A stretch of 64,000 bases of DNA from a bacterium (GTDB lineage: Bacteria; Planctomycetota; UBA1135; UBA2386), in assembly GCA_030432695.1 (NCBI GenBank), contig JAUILN010000010.1:178910-242909 (forward strand). The letters run 5' to 3'. Within the stretch, counting starts at the first letter, position 1. Every line of letters starts with the position of its first letter. Shown in pieces: positions 22,047 to 32,296 of the stretch. The position numbers were made by a program, and so were the translations under genes. The notes under the pieces were generated by a model. The model saw only the letters and a list, made by a program, of their open reading frames with translations. It searched no databases and was not told the origin of the DNA.

Positions 22047-23063
22047 ATGACCAACGAATCGATTCCTTCCGCGACCCGCCGACGCCGCGTCGTGGTCGTC
22101 ACCGGTGCCTCGGCGGGTGTGGGCCGTGCCACCGCCCGGGCCTTCGCCCGCGAGGGTGCCGCCGTGGCCCTGCTGGCCCGCGGCGTCGACGGGCTGCGCG
22201 CCGCCGCGCGGGAGGTCGAGGAACTCGGCGGAATGGCGCTCGAGCTGCCCACCGACGTGGCCGACGCCGCGGCGGTCGAGTCCGCAGCGGCGCGCGCCGA
22301 GGAGGTGCTCGGCCCGATCGACGTCTGGGTGAACAACGCGATGACCACCGTGTTCGCGCCGTTCCACACCATGAATGCCGACGAGTACCGGCGCGCCACC
22401 GAGGTCACCTACCTGGGAACCGTCTACGGCACGATGGCCGCGCTCGCGCGGATGCGCACGCGCGACGCCGGCGTGATCGTCCAGGTCGGCTCGGCGCTGG
22501 CCTACCGGGCGATTCCTCTGCAGGCACCCTACTGCGGCGCCAAGCACGCGATCCGCGGCTTCACCGACTCGCTGCGCAGCGAACTCCTGCACGAAGACAG
22601 CGGCATCCGACTGACGATGGTCCAACTGCCGGCGATGAACACGCCGCAGTTCGACTGGTGCCGCACCCGCCTGCCCGAGCATCCGCAACCGGTGCCGCCG
22701 ATCTTCCAGCCCGAACTCGCCGCCGAGGCGATCGTCTGGGCGACGCACCACCACCGCCGCGAGATCCACCTCGCCCGCTCGTCGGTGGCGACCATCTGGC
22801 TCAACAAGCTGTTCCCGGGTCTCGGCGACCGCTACCTCGCGAAGCAGGGCTTCGAGGGCCAGCAGAGCGCCGAGCTGCCGTTCGACCCCGACCGCCCGTC
22901 CAACCTGTACGACCCGGTGCCGGGTGACGCCGGAGCCCACGGATCGTTCGACGACCGCGCCACCGGGCGGAGCTGGCAGTGGTGGCTGACCCGCCATCGT
23001 GCGGTCCTCGGCCTGGCGACCGCGGCGCTCGCCATCGTGCTGGTCGTCTGGACCTGGAGCTGA
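22047..23063 (+). CDS. SDR-family oxidoreductase with C-terminal TM segment
   Basis: VVVTGASAGVGRATARAFAREGAAVALLAR (Rossmann), NNAMTT, YCGAKHAIRGF; C-terminal VLGLATAALAIVLVVW. Confidence 0.9.
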   Translation: MTNESIPSATRRRRVVVVTGASAGVGRATARAFAREGAAVALLARGVDGLRAAAREVEELGGMALELPTDVADAAAVESAAARAEEVLGPIDVWVNNAMTTVFAPFHTMNADEYRRATEVTYLGTVYGTMAALARMRTRDAGVIVQVGSALAYRAIPLQAPYCGAKHAIRGFTDSLRSELLHEDSGIRLTMVQLPAMNTPQFDWCRTRLPEHPQPVPPIFQPELAAEAIVWATHHHRREIHLARSSVATIWLNKLFPGLGDRYLAKQGFEGQQSAELPFDPDRPSNLYDPVPGDAGAHGSFDDRATGRSWQWWLTRHRAVLGLATAALAIVLVVWTWS

Positions 23064-23097
23064 TTCCCACCCCCGCCCTCCACCGGAGTCCCACCCC

Positions 23098-24882
23098 ATG
23101 CCGTCCCGCATCGAGGACTACGCCCTGATCGGCGACTGCCGCACCGCCGCGCTGATCGGGCTCGACGGATCCATCGACTGGCTGTGCGTTCCCGAGTTCG
23201 ACTCGCCGGCGTGCTTCGCCGCGCTGCTCGGCGACGAAGAGCACGGTCACTGGCGGATCGGACCACGCGACCGGTCCCACCGGGTACGGCGTAGCTACCG
23301 CAAGGACTCGATGGTGCTGGAGACGGAGTTCGAGACCTCTTCCGGCAAGGCCCGGTTGACCGACTTCATGCCGCTCGACACCGCCCACCCGCAGATCATC
23401 CGCATCGTCGAAGGGCTGGAGGGCAGCGTCGACATGGAGATGGAGCTGAGCCTGCGCTTCGACTATGGCTCGGTGATCCCGTGGGTGCGGCGCCACGACC
23501 ATCGGATCCGCGCCACCGCGGGACCGGACACCGTATTCGTGGATGCCGACGTGGAGATGTGTGGCGAGGACATGCGCACGCTGTCGCGGTTCGCGGTGTC
23601 GCCGCGGTACAGCCACCGGTTCCGGTTGGCGTGGGTACCGACCCACGATTCCCGACCCGAGGACCTCGACATCGACGCCGAGCTCGAGCGGACGGATCGG
23701 TGGTGGCGCGGCTGGGCCGAGCGCTGCTCGTACCGGGGCCGACACCGCGACATGGTGACGCGCTCCCTGCTGACCCTGAAGGCGATGATCCTGCAACGCA
23801 CCGGCGGCGTCGCGGCAGCGGTAACGACCTCGCTGCCGGAGGAACTCGGCGGGACGCGCAACTGGGACTACCGCTACTGCTGGTTGCGCGACGCCACCTT
23901 CACGATGAACGGCCTGGTGCTCGCCGGCTACCACGACGAGGCCGACGCCTGGCGTGCCTGGCTGGTCCGCGCGGTCGCCGGCACGCCGCAGCAGTCGCAG
24001 ATCATGTACGGGCTGGACGGCACGCGTCGGCTCGACGAGGTCGATCTCGACTGGCTGCCCGGATACGCCGGTTCGCGCCCGGTGCGGATCGGCAATGCCG
24101 CGTCGAACCAGTTCCAGATCGACGTGTTCGGCGAGGTCCTGGATGCGCTGCACGCCGCCGCCCGCGCCGGCCTTCCACCGGACGAGGACAGCTGGCGGGT
24201 GCAGAACGCGATGGTCCGCCACCTCGAGACGGTGTGGACCCGGCCGGACGAGGGCATCTGGGAGGTCCGCGGCGGACCCCGCCAGTTCACCCATTCCAAG
24301 GTGATGGCGTGGGTGGCGTTCGACCGGGCGGTCCGCTGCGTCGAACACTTCGGCCTCGACGGCGACGCCGACCGTTGGCGCGGCGTGCGCGACCGGATCC
24401 GCACCGAGATCCTCGACTACGGCTTCGACGCCGAATCCAACTCGTTCGTGCAGTGCTACGGCGAGAAGCCGGTCGACGCCAGCCTGCTGATGCTGCCCCT
24501 GGTCGGTTTCCTACCCGCCGACGACCCACGGATGGTCGGCACCGTCACTCGGATCCAACGCGAACTCACCCACGACGGCCTGGTGCGACGCTATCTGCCG
24601 GACGCGGACCTCGACGCACAGGAGGGCAAGGAGGGGACCTTCGTCCTGTGCTCGTTCTGGATGGTCCTCAACCTGGCGATGCAGGGCCGCCGGCAGGAAG
24701 CGGAAGAGCTGTTCGACCGCCTGCTCGGCCTGTGCAACGACGTCGGGCTGATGGCCGAGCAGTACTCCCCCGAGGAAGGCTGCATGCTCGGCAACTTCCC
24801 GCAGGCCTTCTCGCACACCGCGCTGGTCAATGCGGCGCTCCACCTCGACCGGGGTTCGACGGGCCGCGAGCAGCGGGACTGA
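23098..24882 (+). CDS. Glycoside hydrolase family 15-like protein (trehalase/glucoamylase-like)
   Basis: MPSRIEDYALIGDCRTAALIGLDGSIDWLCVPEFDSPACFAALLG; GTRNWDYRYCWLRDATFTMNGL; KEGTFVLCSFWMV. Confidence 0.93.
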   Translation: MPSRIEDYALIGDCRTAALIGLDGSIDWLCVPEFDSPACFAALLGDEEHGHWRIGPRDRSHRVRRSYRKDSMVLETEFETSSGKARLTDFMPLDTAHPQIIRIVEGLEGSVDMEMELSLRFDYGSVIPWVRRHDHRIRATAGPDTVFVDADVEMCGEDMRTLSRFAVSPRYSHRFRLAWVPTHDSRPEDLDIDAELERTDRWWRGWAERCSYRGRHRDMVTRSLLTLKAMILQRTGGVAAAVTTSLPEELGGTRNWDYRYCWLRDATFTMNGLVLAGYHDEADAWRAWLVRAVAGTPQQSQIMYGLDGTRRLDEVDLDWLPGYAGSRPVRIGNAASNQFQIDVFGEVLDALHAAARAGLPPDEDSWRVQNAMVRHLETVWTRPDEGIWEVRGGPRQFTHSKVMAWVAFDRAVRCVEHFGLDGDADRWRGVRDRIRTEILDYGFDAESNSFVQCYGEKPVDASLLMLPLVGFLPADDPRMVGTVTRIQRELTHDGLVRRYLPDADLDAQEGKEGTFVLCSFWMVLNLAMQGRRQEAEELFDRLLGLCNDVGLMAEQYSPEEGCMLGNFPQAFSHTALVNAALHLDRGSTGREQRD

Positions 24883-25037
24883 CCTCGGTCCCGTCCTCCA
24901 CGCAGAACCACCGCGCGACCGGAACGACGGCCGACGGGTCGGATGGCAGGTCGACGACCACGCCGGGGAGTTCTCGCTCCGGCGAGGTCCGTGCAGGATG
25001 CTCGTTGCGACCCAACGACTCCGGAGAACCCCCGACA

Positions 25038-26600
25038 GTGCGAAACCGACTCCCCGTCCTCGTCCCGGCGGCCCGCCTCGTGGCCGCGCTCCTGCTCGCC
25101 ACCGCGCTGGCGACCGCGCAGGTCGAACTCGCCGCCCCCTTCCAGGACGGCATGGTCCTGCAGCGCGACCGGGTGGTGAACGTCTTCGGCACCGCGCCGG
25201 CCGGCGTCGACGTGGTGGTCGAAGCCGGCTCGTCGCGGGCCAGGACCAGGTCCGATGCCGAGGGTCGCTTCCTGGCGCAGCTCCCCGCCCAGGCGGCAGG
25301 CGGCCCGCACCGGCTCGTCGCGCGTCACGGCGACGCGGTCGACACCTGCGACGACGTGTGGTTCGGCGAGGTGTGGCTCGCCTCGGGCCAGTCGAACATG
25401 GAGTGGCAGGCCAATCGCTTCGACGACCTGAGGGACGCCGTCGCCGAGGCGGCGGACCCCGAGCTGCGCCTGCTGCTCGTCGAGCGCAACACCGCGACCG
25501 AGCCGCTGTCGACCTTCGAGGGCACATGGCGTCCCGCCGACCCGGAAGTGGTCGCCGGCTTCTCCGCGGTCGCCTGGTCGTTCGGCCGCGAGCTGCGCGC
25601 GCGGCTCGGCGTGCCGGTCGGCATCGTCGCGTCGTCGTGGGGCGGCACCCGCGCCGAGGCCTGGACGCGCCCCGCAGCACTGTCCCACGACCCGGTGCTC
25701 ACACCGATCCTGGAGCGCTGGACGGAGATCGACGCGGCCTGGCCCGAGGCATCGAAGCGGCACGAAGCCGCGCTCGCCGACTGGGAGAAGGCGTCGGCCG
25801 AAGCGAAGGAGAAGGGTGAGCGAGCACCGCGACGTCCCGCGGCGCCGCTCGGCCCGCTCGACCGCCACCACCCGGGCGCGCTCTACCACGGGATGATTGC
25901 GCCGCTGGTGCCGATGACCTTCCGTGGAGTGCTCTGGTACCAGGGCGAGTCCAATGCCGACCGCGCCTGGCAGTACGGCCCGCTGTTCCAGACCATGATC
26001 CGCGACTGGCGCGACGACTTCGGCCAGGGCGACCTCCCGTTCCTGTTCGTGCAGCTCGCCAACTTCGAGAGCGGCAAGCTCGACGGCACCACCTGGGGCG
26101 ATCTGCGCGACGCGCAGCTCCAGACCCTGCGCACGGTGCCGAACACCGGCATGGCCTGCACGATCGACCTGGGCCTGTCGAAGAACATCCACCCGCCGAA
26201 CAAGGCGCAGGTGGCCCATCGACTGCTGCGCTGGGCGCGAACCCTGTGCTACGGCGAGGACGTGGTGCCGTCGGGCCCGCTCTACTCGCACTGCCGGATC
26301 GAGGGCAACGAGGTCCGGCTGTTCTTCGACCATGTGGGCACCGGTCTCGCGGGGCCGACGAAGGGCGGCTACACGGGCTTCCGCATCGCCGGTCGCGACC
26401 GCGTCTGGCACGACGCCGACGTCCGCCTCGACGGCGAGACGCTGCTGGCGCAGAGCGGCGCGGTCCCCCATCCGGTCGCGGTGCGCTATGCGTGGGCCGA
26501 CGACCCGGCGATCTCGCTGCGCAACGGCGAAGGGTTGCCCGCATCGCCGTTCCGGACGGATGCGTGGCCTGTGGTGACGCAGGGGGCGTTCCGGCCGTGA
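25038..26600 (+). CDS. Secreted sialate O-acetylesterase-like (SASA) protein
   Basis: GTG start plus signal peptide; APFQDGMVLQRDRVVNVFGTA, EVWLASGQSNMEWQ, SSWGGTRAEAW, GVLWYQGESNA. Confidence 0.9.
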   Translation: MRNRLPVLVPAARLVAALLLATALATAQVELAAPFQDGMVLQRDRVVNVFGTAPAGVDVVVEAGSSRARTRSDAEGRFLAQLPAQAAGGPHRLVARHGDAVDTCDDVWFGEVWLASGQSNMEWQANRFDDLRDAVAEAADPELRLLLVERNTATEPLSTFEGTWRPADPEVVAGFSAVAWSFGRELRARLGVPVGIVASSWGGTRAEAWTRPAALSHDPVLTPILERWTEIDAAWPEASKRHEAALADWEKASAEAKEKGERAPRRPAAPLGPLDRHHPGALYHGMIAPLVPMTFRGVLWYQGESNADRAWQYGPLFQTMIRDWRDDFGQGDLPFLFVQLANFESGKLDGTTWGDLRDAQLQTLRTVPNTGMACTIDLGLSKNIHPPNKAQVAHRLLRWARTLCYGEDVVPSGPLYSHCRIEGNEVRLFFDHVGTGLAGPTKGGYTGFRIAGRDRVWHDADVRLDGETLLAQSGAVPHPVAVRYAWADDPAISLRNGEGLPASPFRTDAWPVVTQGAFRP

Positions 26601-27106
26601 CGTATTGGGACGTGTCCTCCGGTCGAGCCCTCGCAGTGGCGGTGGCGCTGACCGTCACCGCCTGCCGCAGCACGTCGCCCGACCCGGAGCCGACCGCGCA
26701 ACTCGATCGCGAGCGCCTGCTCGAGCACACCCTGCAGGAAGCCGCCGACCTGCTGGCTCCGGGCGCGGAGTTCCGGGCGATCTGGAACCTGCTCGACGAC
26801 GACGGCGAGATCAGCGGGATCGGCATCGACTCCAACATGATTCCAGTGCAGGCCAGCCTCGGCGACGACCTCGATCGGGAGATCGCCCGGCGCGCGAAGG
26901 CCCGGGCGATCGTCTCCGCGGGCTACGGCCCGCCGGCCGCCTTCATCTACGGTGAGCCGATCCTGGTAGTCCTCTACGAGCACCGCGACGGAGACTCCGA
27001 GGAGCTGCGCTACCCGATCCTCAGTGACGGGAACACGGTGCGGTTCGGCCCTCCCGAGGTCCGCCCGCGACGCTCCACCGTCTTCGCCGCCCTCGACGAC
27101 GAGTAG
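26597..27106 (+). CDS. Hypothetical lipoprotein
   Basis: GTG overlaps the upstream TGA; lipobox-like ALTVTAC at the N-terminus. Confidence 0.6.
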   Translation: MTYWDVSSGRALAVAVALTVTACRSTSPDPEPTAQLDRERLLEHTLQEAADLLAPGAEFRAIWNLLDDDGEISGIGIDSNMIPVQASLGDDLDREIARRAKARAIVSAGYGPPAAFIYGEPILVVLYEHRDGDSEELRYPILSDGNTVRFGPPEVRPRRSTVFAALDDE

Positions 27107-27176
27107 GCGGACCGCTGCCGGGCGAAAGTCCCTGCCATCCCGGGAAACAACCGCCCTGGCTCCAGGTTCGCAGGTA

Positions 27177-27207
27177 AAGTGAACGCGTTCACTCAACGCG
27201 TTCACTT
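27177..27207. promoter_or_regulatory. Tandem palindromic operator upstream of the TetR gene
   Basis: AAGTGAACGCGTTCACTCAACGCGTTCACTT: perfect 14-bp palindrome GTGAACGCGTTCAC plus a second half-related copy; 23 bp upstream of the ATG. Confidence 0.75.
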
Positions 27208-27230
27208 CCGTCCCCGACCCGCGGAGCGCC

Positions 27231-27917
27231 ATGGCCCGAAGACGCACCTCTCCGTCCCACACCACCAAGGGCGAAGCCACCCGGCAGCGGCTGTTCGAGA
27301 TCGCCGCGACGCGCTTCCGGGAGGAGGGTTACGAGCAGGCCTCGCTGCGCAAGATCGCCGCCGAGGCCGGCGTGACCCCGGCACTCCTCTACCGCTACTT
27401 CGACAGCAAGGAGGCGATCGCCGAGGAGCTCTACGACAGCCTCCTCGACCGCTGGGCCGAGCGTGCGCGGGACCTTCTCGACGGCACCTGGATCGAACGG
27501 ACGATCTGGCTGACCGAGCAGACGATCGAGATCCTCACCCCCTACCACTCGATGCTGGCGACGATCGTCGGCTCGATGGTCAGCGGCGACCCGGCGACCA
27601 GCCCGCTGCGCAAGCCGGAGGTCCTGGCGGTCGCCCAGCCGATCTTCCTCGAAGCCGTGCGCGGCGCGACCGACGCCCCGCGCACCGCCCGCCGCGGCGC
27701 CTTCGCCGAGATGGCCTACCTCGGCCACCTCGGGCTCCTGCTGTTCTGGGTGCTCGATCGCTCGCCCGGCCAGAAGGCCAGCGCCGAGCTGATCCAGGAA
27801 GCCGCCGGCCTCGCGCCGTTCCTGAAGATGGGCCTGAAGACCCCGGTGGTCAGCGGGCGGATCCTCGGCGTGATGGCCAGCATCTCCGCGACGCTGCGGG
27901 GGGAGTGGGACGGATGA
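27231..27917 (+). CDS. TetR/AcrR-family transcriptional regulator
   Basis: TRQRLFEIAATRFREEGYEQASLRKIAAEAGVTPALLYRYFDSKEAIAEELY N-terminal HTH. Confidence 0.95.
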   Translation: MARRRTSPSHTTKGEATRQRLFEIAATRFREEGYEQASLRKIAAEAGVTPALLYRYFDSKEAIAEELYDSLLDRWAERARDLLDGTWIERTIWLTEQTIEILTPYHSMLATIVGSMVSGDPATSPLRKPEVLAVAQPIFLEAVRGATDAPRTARRGAFAEMAYLGHLGLLLFWVLDRSPGQKASAELIQEAAGLAPFLKMGLKTPVVSGRILGVMASISATLRGEWDG

Positions 27918-28891
27918 GCCACCATCGCCTGTTCAGCCTGGAGCGCCGACCACCGGTGCCCGCGTGGATCGGCCGGGTCCGCTTCGCGGCGGGCAAGTCG
28001 GCGTGGCTGTGGCTCAACCTCGGCGCCGGGGCACTCGGAGCCACGCAGGTCGCGTGGTCACCGGGCCTGGTCGTCGCCTGCGCGCTGCTCACGTATGCGA
28101 CCCTCTGCCTCGGCCACTCGGTGTGCCTGCACCGCGCGCTGATCCACCGGGCGCTGGTCCTCCACCCGCTGGCGCGCCGCGCGCTGCTGGGTCTGTTCGC
28201 CCTCACCGGCCTCGGCGGGCCGTTGAGCTGGATCCGCCTGCACGCGGTCCGCGACCACTGGCAGAGCCGCAGCCCCTGCCCGCCGTACTTCGCCTACCGG
28301 CATGCGCTGCTGCGCGACTTCTGGTGGAACCTGCACTGCTCCTTCGAGCCGGTGGAGTGGTCGCGTTACGCACTCGATCAGGCCCTGCTGCGGGACCCGC
28401 TGCTGCGCTGGCTGCAGCGCTTCTGGTGGACGATCCCGCTCGGCTTCACCGCGCTGCTGGTGCCCCTGGTCGGTTGGCCCGCGGCACTGGTTCTCGGCCC
28501 CGGCCGCGTCGCCGGCGGAATCCTCGGCCACTGGTTCATCGGCTACCGGACCCACCGCCACGGACCGCAGCCGTTCGAGATCCCCGGCGCCACCGAGCAC
28601 GGCAGCAACTCGACCGTGCTCGGCTGGATCTCCTTCGGCGAGGGCTTCCACAACAACCACCACGCCTTCCCCGGCTCGGCGCGCATCGGCATGGAGCGGT
28701 GGCAGTTCGACCTGGGGTGGTGGTCGATCCGGTGGATGGAGCGGCTCGGCATCGCCACCGAGGTGCGCAGCTGGTGCCGCGGCAGTGCGACGTCGCGGGC
28801 ACGTCGCGCAGACACCCCGAGTGCCGCCTCGCGACCCGCCTTCCCGGCGGGCCGCAGGGTGCGCGCGTTGCCGCGCGCGACTCCTCACTGA
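27914..28891 (+). CDS. Acyl-CoA/fatty acid desaturase-family membrane protein
   Basis: His boxes HRALIH, H..RDHW and FHNNHHAFP; ATGA overlap with the TetR gene. Confidence 0.88.
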   Translation: MSHHRLFSLERRPPVPAWIGRVRFAAGKSAWLWLNLGAGALGATQVAWSPGLVVACALLTYATLCLGHSVCLHRALIHRALVLHPLARRALLGLFALTGLGGPLSWIRLHAVRDHWQSRSPCPPYFAYRHALLRDFWWNLHCSFEPVEWSRYALDQALLRDPLLRWLQRFWWTIPLGFTALLVPLVGWPAALVLGPGRVAGGILGHWFIGYRTHRHGPQPFEIPGATEHGSNSTVLGWISFGEGFHNNHHAFPGSARIGMERWQFDLGWWSIRWMERLGIATEVRSWCRGSATSRARRADTPSAASRPAFPAGRRVRALPRATPH

Positions 28892-30570
28892 CCGATCGTC
28901 GCGGTCATCGCGCGGGACGTGCCGATCGCGACACTCGCCGCGAGGGTCGCGTCGATGTCGACGAGCTGCGTCTCCAGCGCGATCCCCGACAGCGAGCTGT
29001 CGCAGGGGATCGGCAGGCCGAACAGCGCATTGCCGCCCGGATCGGAGCCGGCGACCAGGCCGAGGATGTTGTTCACGTAGATCAACGCCCCGGTCGGAGC
29101 ACCAGGCACCTGGGTGCCGGCGATCGGCAGGCCGACCAGGCAGAACGCGCCGGCGCTGCTCGGGACGAGCCCGCTGCCGGTGATCCCGAACGCCGCGTTG
29201 CCGAAACTCGGCAGGCCGTTGGCGCCGATGGTGGGCGTGCCGGAGTTGGTGGCCGAGGCCGTGCCCCGGAAGCTCACCGAAGCGCCCGCGCATTCGCCGA
29301 CCGTCAGGGCGTCGAGGGTCAGCCCGTTCTGCACCGAGTTGACGGTCAGGCACTCGCGGTAGGTCAGATAGACACCGTTCGAGCACTGGGTGACGCCCGA
29401 GGCGGTGAACCGCATGCCGTCGTCGCAGCCGAAAGTGCCACCGAGGTTGGCAACCACGTCGCCGCCGAGCACGCACAGCCGCAGGCGCTGCCAGCCGTCG
29501 TTCATGCCCGCGACGATCGAGACCGGGCCTGCGAGCACGGTGAAGTCACCACCGCCGTTGTTGAAGTCGACCAGGTAGAGCTCGGAGACAGCCTGGGTCC
29601 GGATACCCATCCAGGCGATGCCGGTGTGGCCCGACTGGTTGTCGCAGTTGATGGCGTCCACGTAGCCACCGACGTTCGGCAGCTCACCGAAGGAATCGCT
29701 GTGACCACGCAGGCCGATCACGAAGGCCTCGCCGTCGTCGGCATCGAAGCCCACTGCGTCCACCGCCGCGAGGTGGATCCAGGTCTCGAGGATCCAGTTC
29801 TCGCGCGAGCCCGCCATCAGCCAGTTGGCATTGCCGCCGCCGGTGGGATCGATCCACGACGAGCAGTTGCCGCCCTGCGGCGAGGGCTGGATGCCGAGGG
29901 TCGCGGGGTCGGCCGTGGTGCCGGGGACGAACGAGTAGAGAAAGTCGGTGTCGACCGTGCTGCCGACCGGGCCATCGAAGCGGTTGACGTACGGCACCCG
30001 CGTGGTGTTCACGTTGTCGTTGGAGGTGCCCGGCGACCAGAATTGCGGCCGGAAGTCGCAGCCGTTGTCGTCGGTGTCGACGCCGTCGCGCACGCGACTG
30101 ATCGAGTTGGTGCCGTTGCTGTTCTGGTGACCCTGGATGTCACCGAACAGGCCGTCGCCTTCGAGCCAGCTCGGCGCCGCGGCGGACCAGAGTGCGTACT
30201 CCCACACCACGCCGTCGACGATCTGCAGGTTGGCGTCCTGCAGGTAGACGCCGTCGGGACCGTTCTCCAACGCCAGACCACCGATGTCGAGGTCGACGTT
30301 CGGCACCGCAGGCTGGCCGACCACGTAGTAGTCGCCCGCGAGCAGCATGGTGCCGGCCGGGATCGTCACCGAACCATTGGCCGTACCACCGGCCGAGCCT
30401 TCCTCGCCGACCAGGGTCCAGCCGCCGATGTCGACCGTCGCGCCGGTGGGGTTGTAGAGCTCGACGAACTCGACGTCGTCGGCCCCGCTGTCGTCGTAGT
30501 TGAACTCGTTGATGACGACGCCGGGACCCTGCGGCATGAGCGCCGCCGTGAAGAGGATTGCTGGGAGCAT
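28885..30570 (-). CDS. Secreted lamin-tail-domain (LTD) protein with C-terminal beta-sandwich-like module
   Basis: Signal MLPAILFTAALMPQ; VVINEFNYDDSGADDVEFVELYNPTGATVDIGGWTL is LTD-like. Confidence 0.8.
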   Translation of the reverse strand: MLPAILFTAALMPQGPGVVINEFNYDDSGADDVEFVELYNPTGATVDIGGWTLVGEEGSAGGTANGSVTIPAGTMLLAGDYYVVGQPAVPNVDLDIGGLALENGPDGVYLQDANLQIVDGVVWEYALWSAAAPSWLEGDGLFGDIQGHQNSNGTNSISRVRDGVDTDDNGCDFRPQFWSPGTSNDNVNTTRVPYVNRFDGPVGSTVDTDFLYSFVPGTTADPATLGIQPSPQGGNCSSWIDPTGGGNANWLMAGSRENWILETWIHLAAVDAVGFDADDGEAFVIGLRGHSDSFGELPNVGGYVDAINCDNQSGHTGIAWMGIRTQAVSELYLVDFNNGGGDFTVLAGPVSIVAGMNDGWQRLRLCVLGGDVVANLGGTFGCDDGMRFTASGVTQCSNGVYLTYRECLTVNSVQNGLTLDALTVGECAGASVSFRGTASATNSGTPTIGANGLPSFGNAAFGITGSGLVPSSAGAFCLVGLPIAGTQVPGAPTGALIYVNNILGLVAGSDPGGNALFGLPIPCDSSLSGIALETQLVDIDATLAASVAIGTSRAMTATIGQ

Positions 30571-30844
30571 GGTCTGCTGCAGATCGAGAGGTGATGTGCC
30601 GTCCTGCATCGATGCGATGCCGCGGCAAGGGAGTCGCGCCGGACTCTAGGTAGGCCGGCGACGACCAACAAGCAGGCTCCTCGCGCGCCGCATCCAAGCG
30701 TTCCGCCTCGACGTATGCGCGCTGTCCCTGTCGAGCCGGATGCCAACGCGCACCCGGCCAACCTGCCGGAACTCCGGGTGTGATACCGTCCCCCCCGCGA
30801 CCGCTCCGCTGTGGCCTCTCGCCTCGACCTCGTCTCGCCTACCG

Positions 30845-32275
30845 ATGAAGACCCTCATCCCGCTGTCCCTCGTCCCGGTGACCCTGCTCACGGCCGGCCT
30901 CTCCGCCCAGCACTCGCTGCTGATCTCGCCCGACGAGTCGTTCGTGCTCCGCGGCTTCACCGCCACCAGCGCGATGGCGTTCGTCGACGACCAGGAGTCG
31001 ATCCTGGTCACGCCCGATGCCAACACTTCGTACGACGCCCGACCGTTCGGCACCTACTCGACGATCAACGTGATGCACGGTGACGGCGACAACGACGGCA
31101 ACCTGAACGCGATCGACCCGTACGGCGACCTCAACTGTCTGTTCGTCCGCCACCGCCCGCCGCACGCCGAGACCGGGCCGGTCGATCCCGGCACGGTGTT
31201 CATGTCGGTGACCTCCGACGGCCGAGCCGCGGTCGCCACGACCGCCGGCATCCAGACGATTCAGGACGGCGACCTGTTCCGCTGCCGCAATGGCCGCCTC
31301 GAGGTGTTCGTCCACGAAGCGGACCTGACGATCGCCATGGGTGGGTCGGGCACCGACATCGACCTCGATGGCATGGCGCAGGACGCCGCCGGCAACCTGT
31401 GGCTGTCGTTGTGGAACCTGACCACGCAGGTCGGCAGCAATACCTACCTCGACGGCGACGTGGTCTACATCCCGGCCACCGCGATCACCTACGACGCCAA
31501 CGGCATGGTCACGGCGATCCAGGCCAACGCCGCGCAGATCTGGGCGACCGAGGCCGACATGGACCAGCTCGTGGTCAACTCCGGCACGCTCGATCAGGCC
31601 GGGGCCCCCTGCACCCGCGCCGGCGACGTGGCCGGTCTCAGCATCGACCCCAACGGCGGCACCTGGGCCAGCCCGCAGCTCGGCACCGTCGGCCCGAACC
31701 TGGTGTTCGGCTCCAACATCGCGGGCAACTTCGACAACCTCTGGTCGACCGCGAACGGCGGCTCGGCGGCGGTGATCAACGGCGTGACGATGGGCTACCT
31801 CAACGGTCCCGCCGACGGCACCAAGATCGGCATCGGCCTGCTCGCCAGCGGCCAGGACGGCATCAATGCGATGACGATCGTGCCGGCGCAGACCAGCTGG
31901 ATCTCCATGGACTCGCCGCGCTCGGGCACCTCGACCCAGGGCGTATTCACCATCGAGATCGGCCGCTGCCAGCCCAATGCGCCGCTCGGCATCCTGATGT
32001 CGCTGTGGCCACGGGACGGCGCCGGCGGCTGGGTCGACTCGACGCCGCTGAACCCGGCCTTCGGCCTCTTCCAGGGCAACCCGGGCATCGAGGTCTCCAA
32101 TCCGTTCCTGACCGTCGCCCTGGCCGCCGACGCCGCCGGCTACCTGACGCTGAACCTCAACGATCCGGGCGGCCTGCCGCCGGGCCTCGAGGTGCTGATC
32201 CAGGGCGTGAGCATCCCCTATGGCCGACCATTCACCGCCTATGCGGCGACCGGCACCGCGAGCTTCACCTTCTGA
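30845..32275 (+). CDS. Secreted hypothetical protein
   Basis: Signal MKTLIPLSLVPVTLLTAGLSAQ; C-terminal module resembling the other secreted proteins here. Confidence 0.7.
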   Translation: MKTLIPLSLVPVTLLTAGLSAQHSLLISPDESFVLRGFTATSAMAFVDDQESILVTPDANTSYDARPFGTYSTINVMHGDGDNDGNLNAIDPYGDLNCLFVRHRPPHAETGPVDPGTVFMSVTSDGRAAVATTAGIQTIQDGDLFRCRNGRLEVFVHEADLTIAMGGSGTDIDLDGMAQDAAGNLWLSLWNLTTQVGSNTYLDGDVVYIPATAITYDANGMVTAIQANAAQIWATEADMDQLVVNSGTLDQAGAPCTRAGDVAGLSIDPNGGTWASPQLGTVGPNLVFGSNIAGNFDNLWSTANGGSAAVINGVTMGYLNGPADGTKIGIGLLASGQDGINAMTIVPAQTSWISMDSPRSGTSTQGVFTIEIGRCQPNAPLGILMSLWPRDGAGGWVDSTPLNPAFGLFQGNPGIEVSNPFLTVALAADAAGYLTLNLNDPGGLPPGLEVLIQGVSIPYGRPFTAYAATGTASFTF

Positions 32276-32296
32276 TTGCTCGCCGCATGCCTCGCG

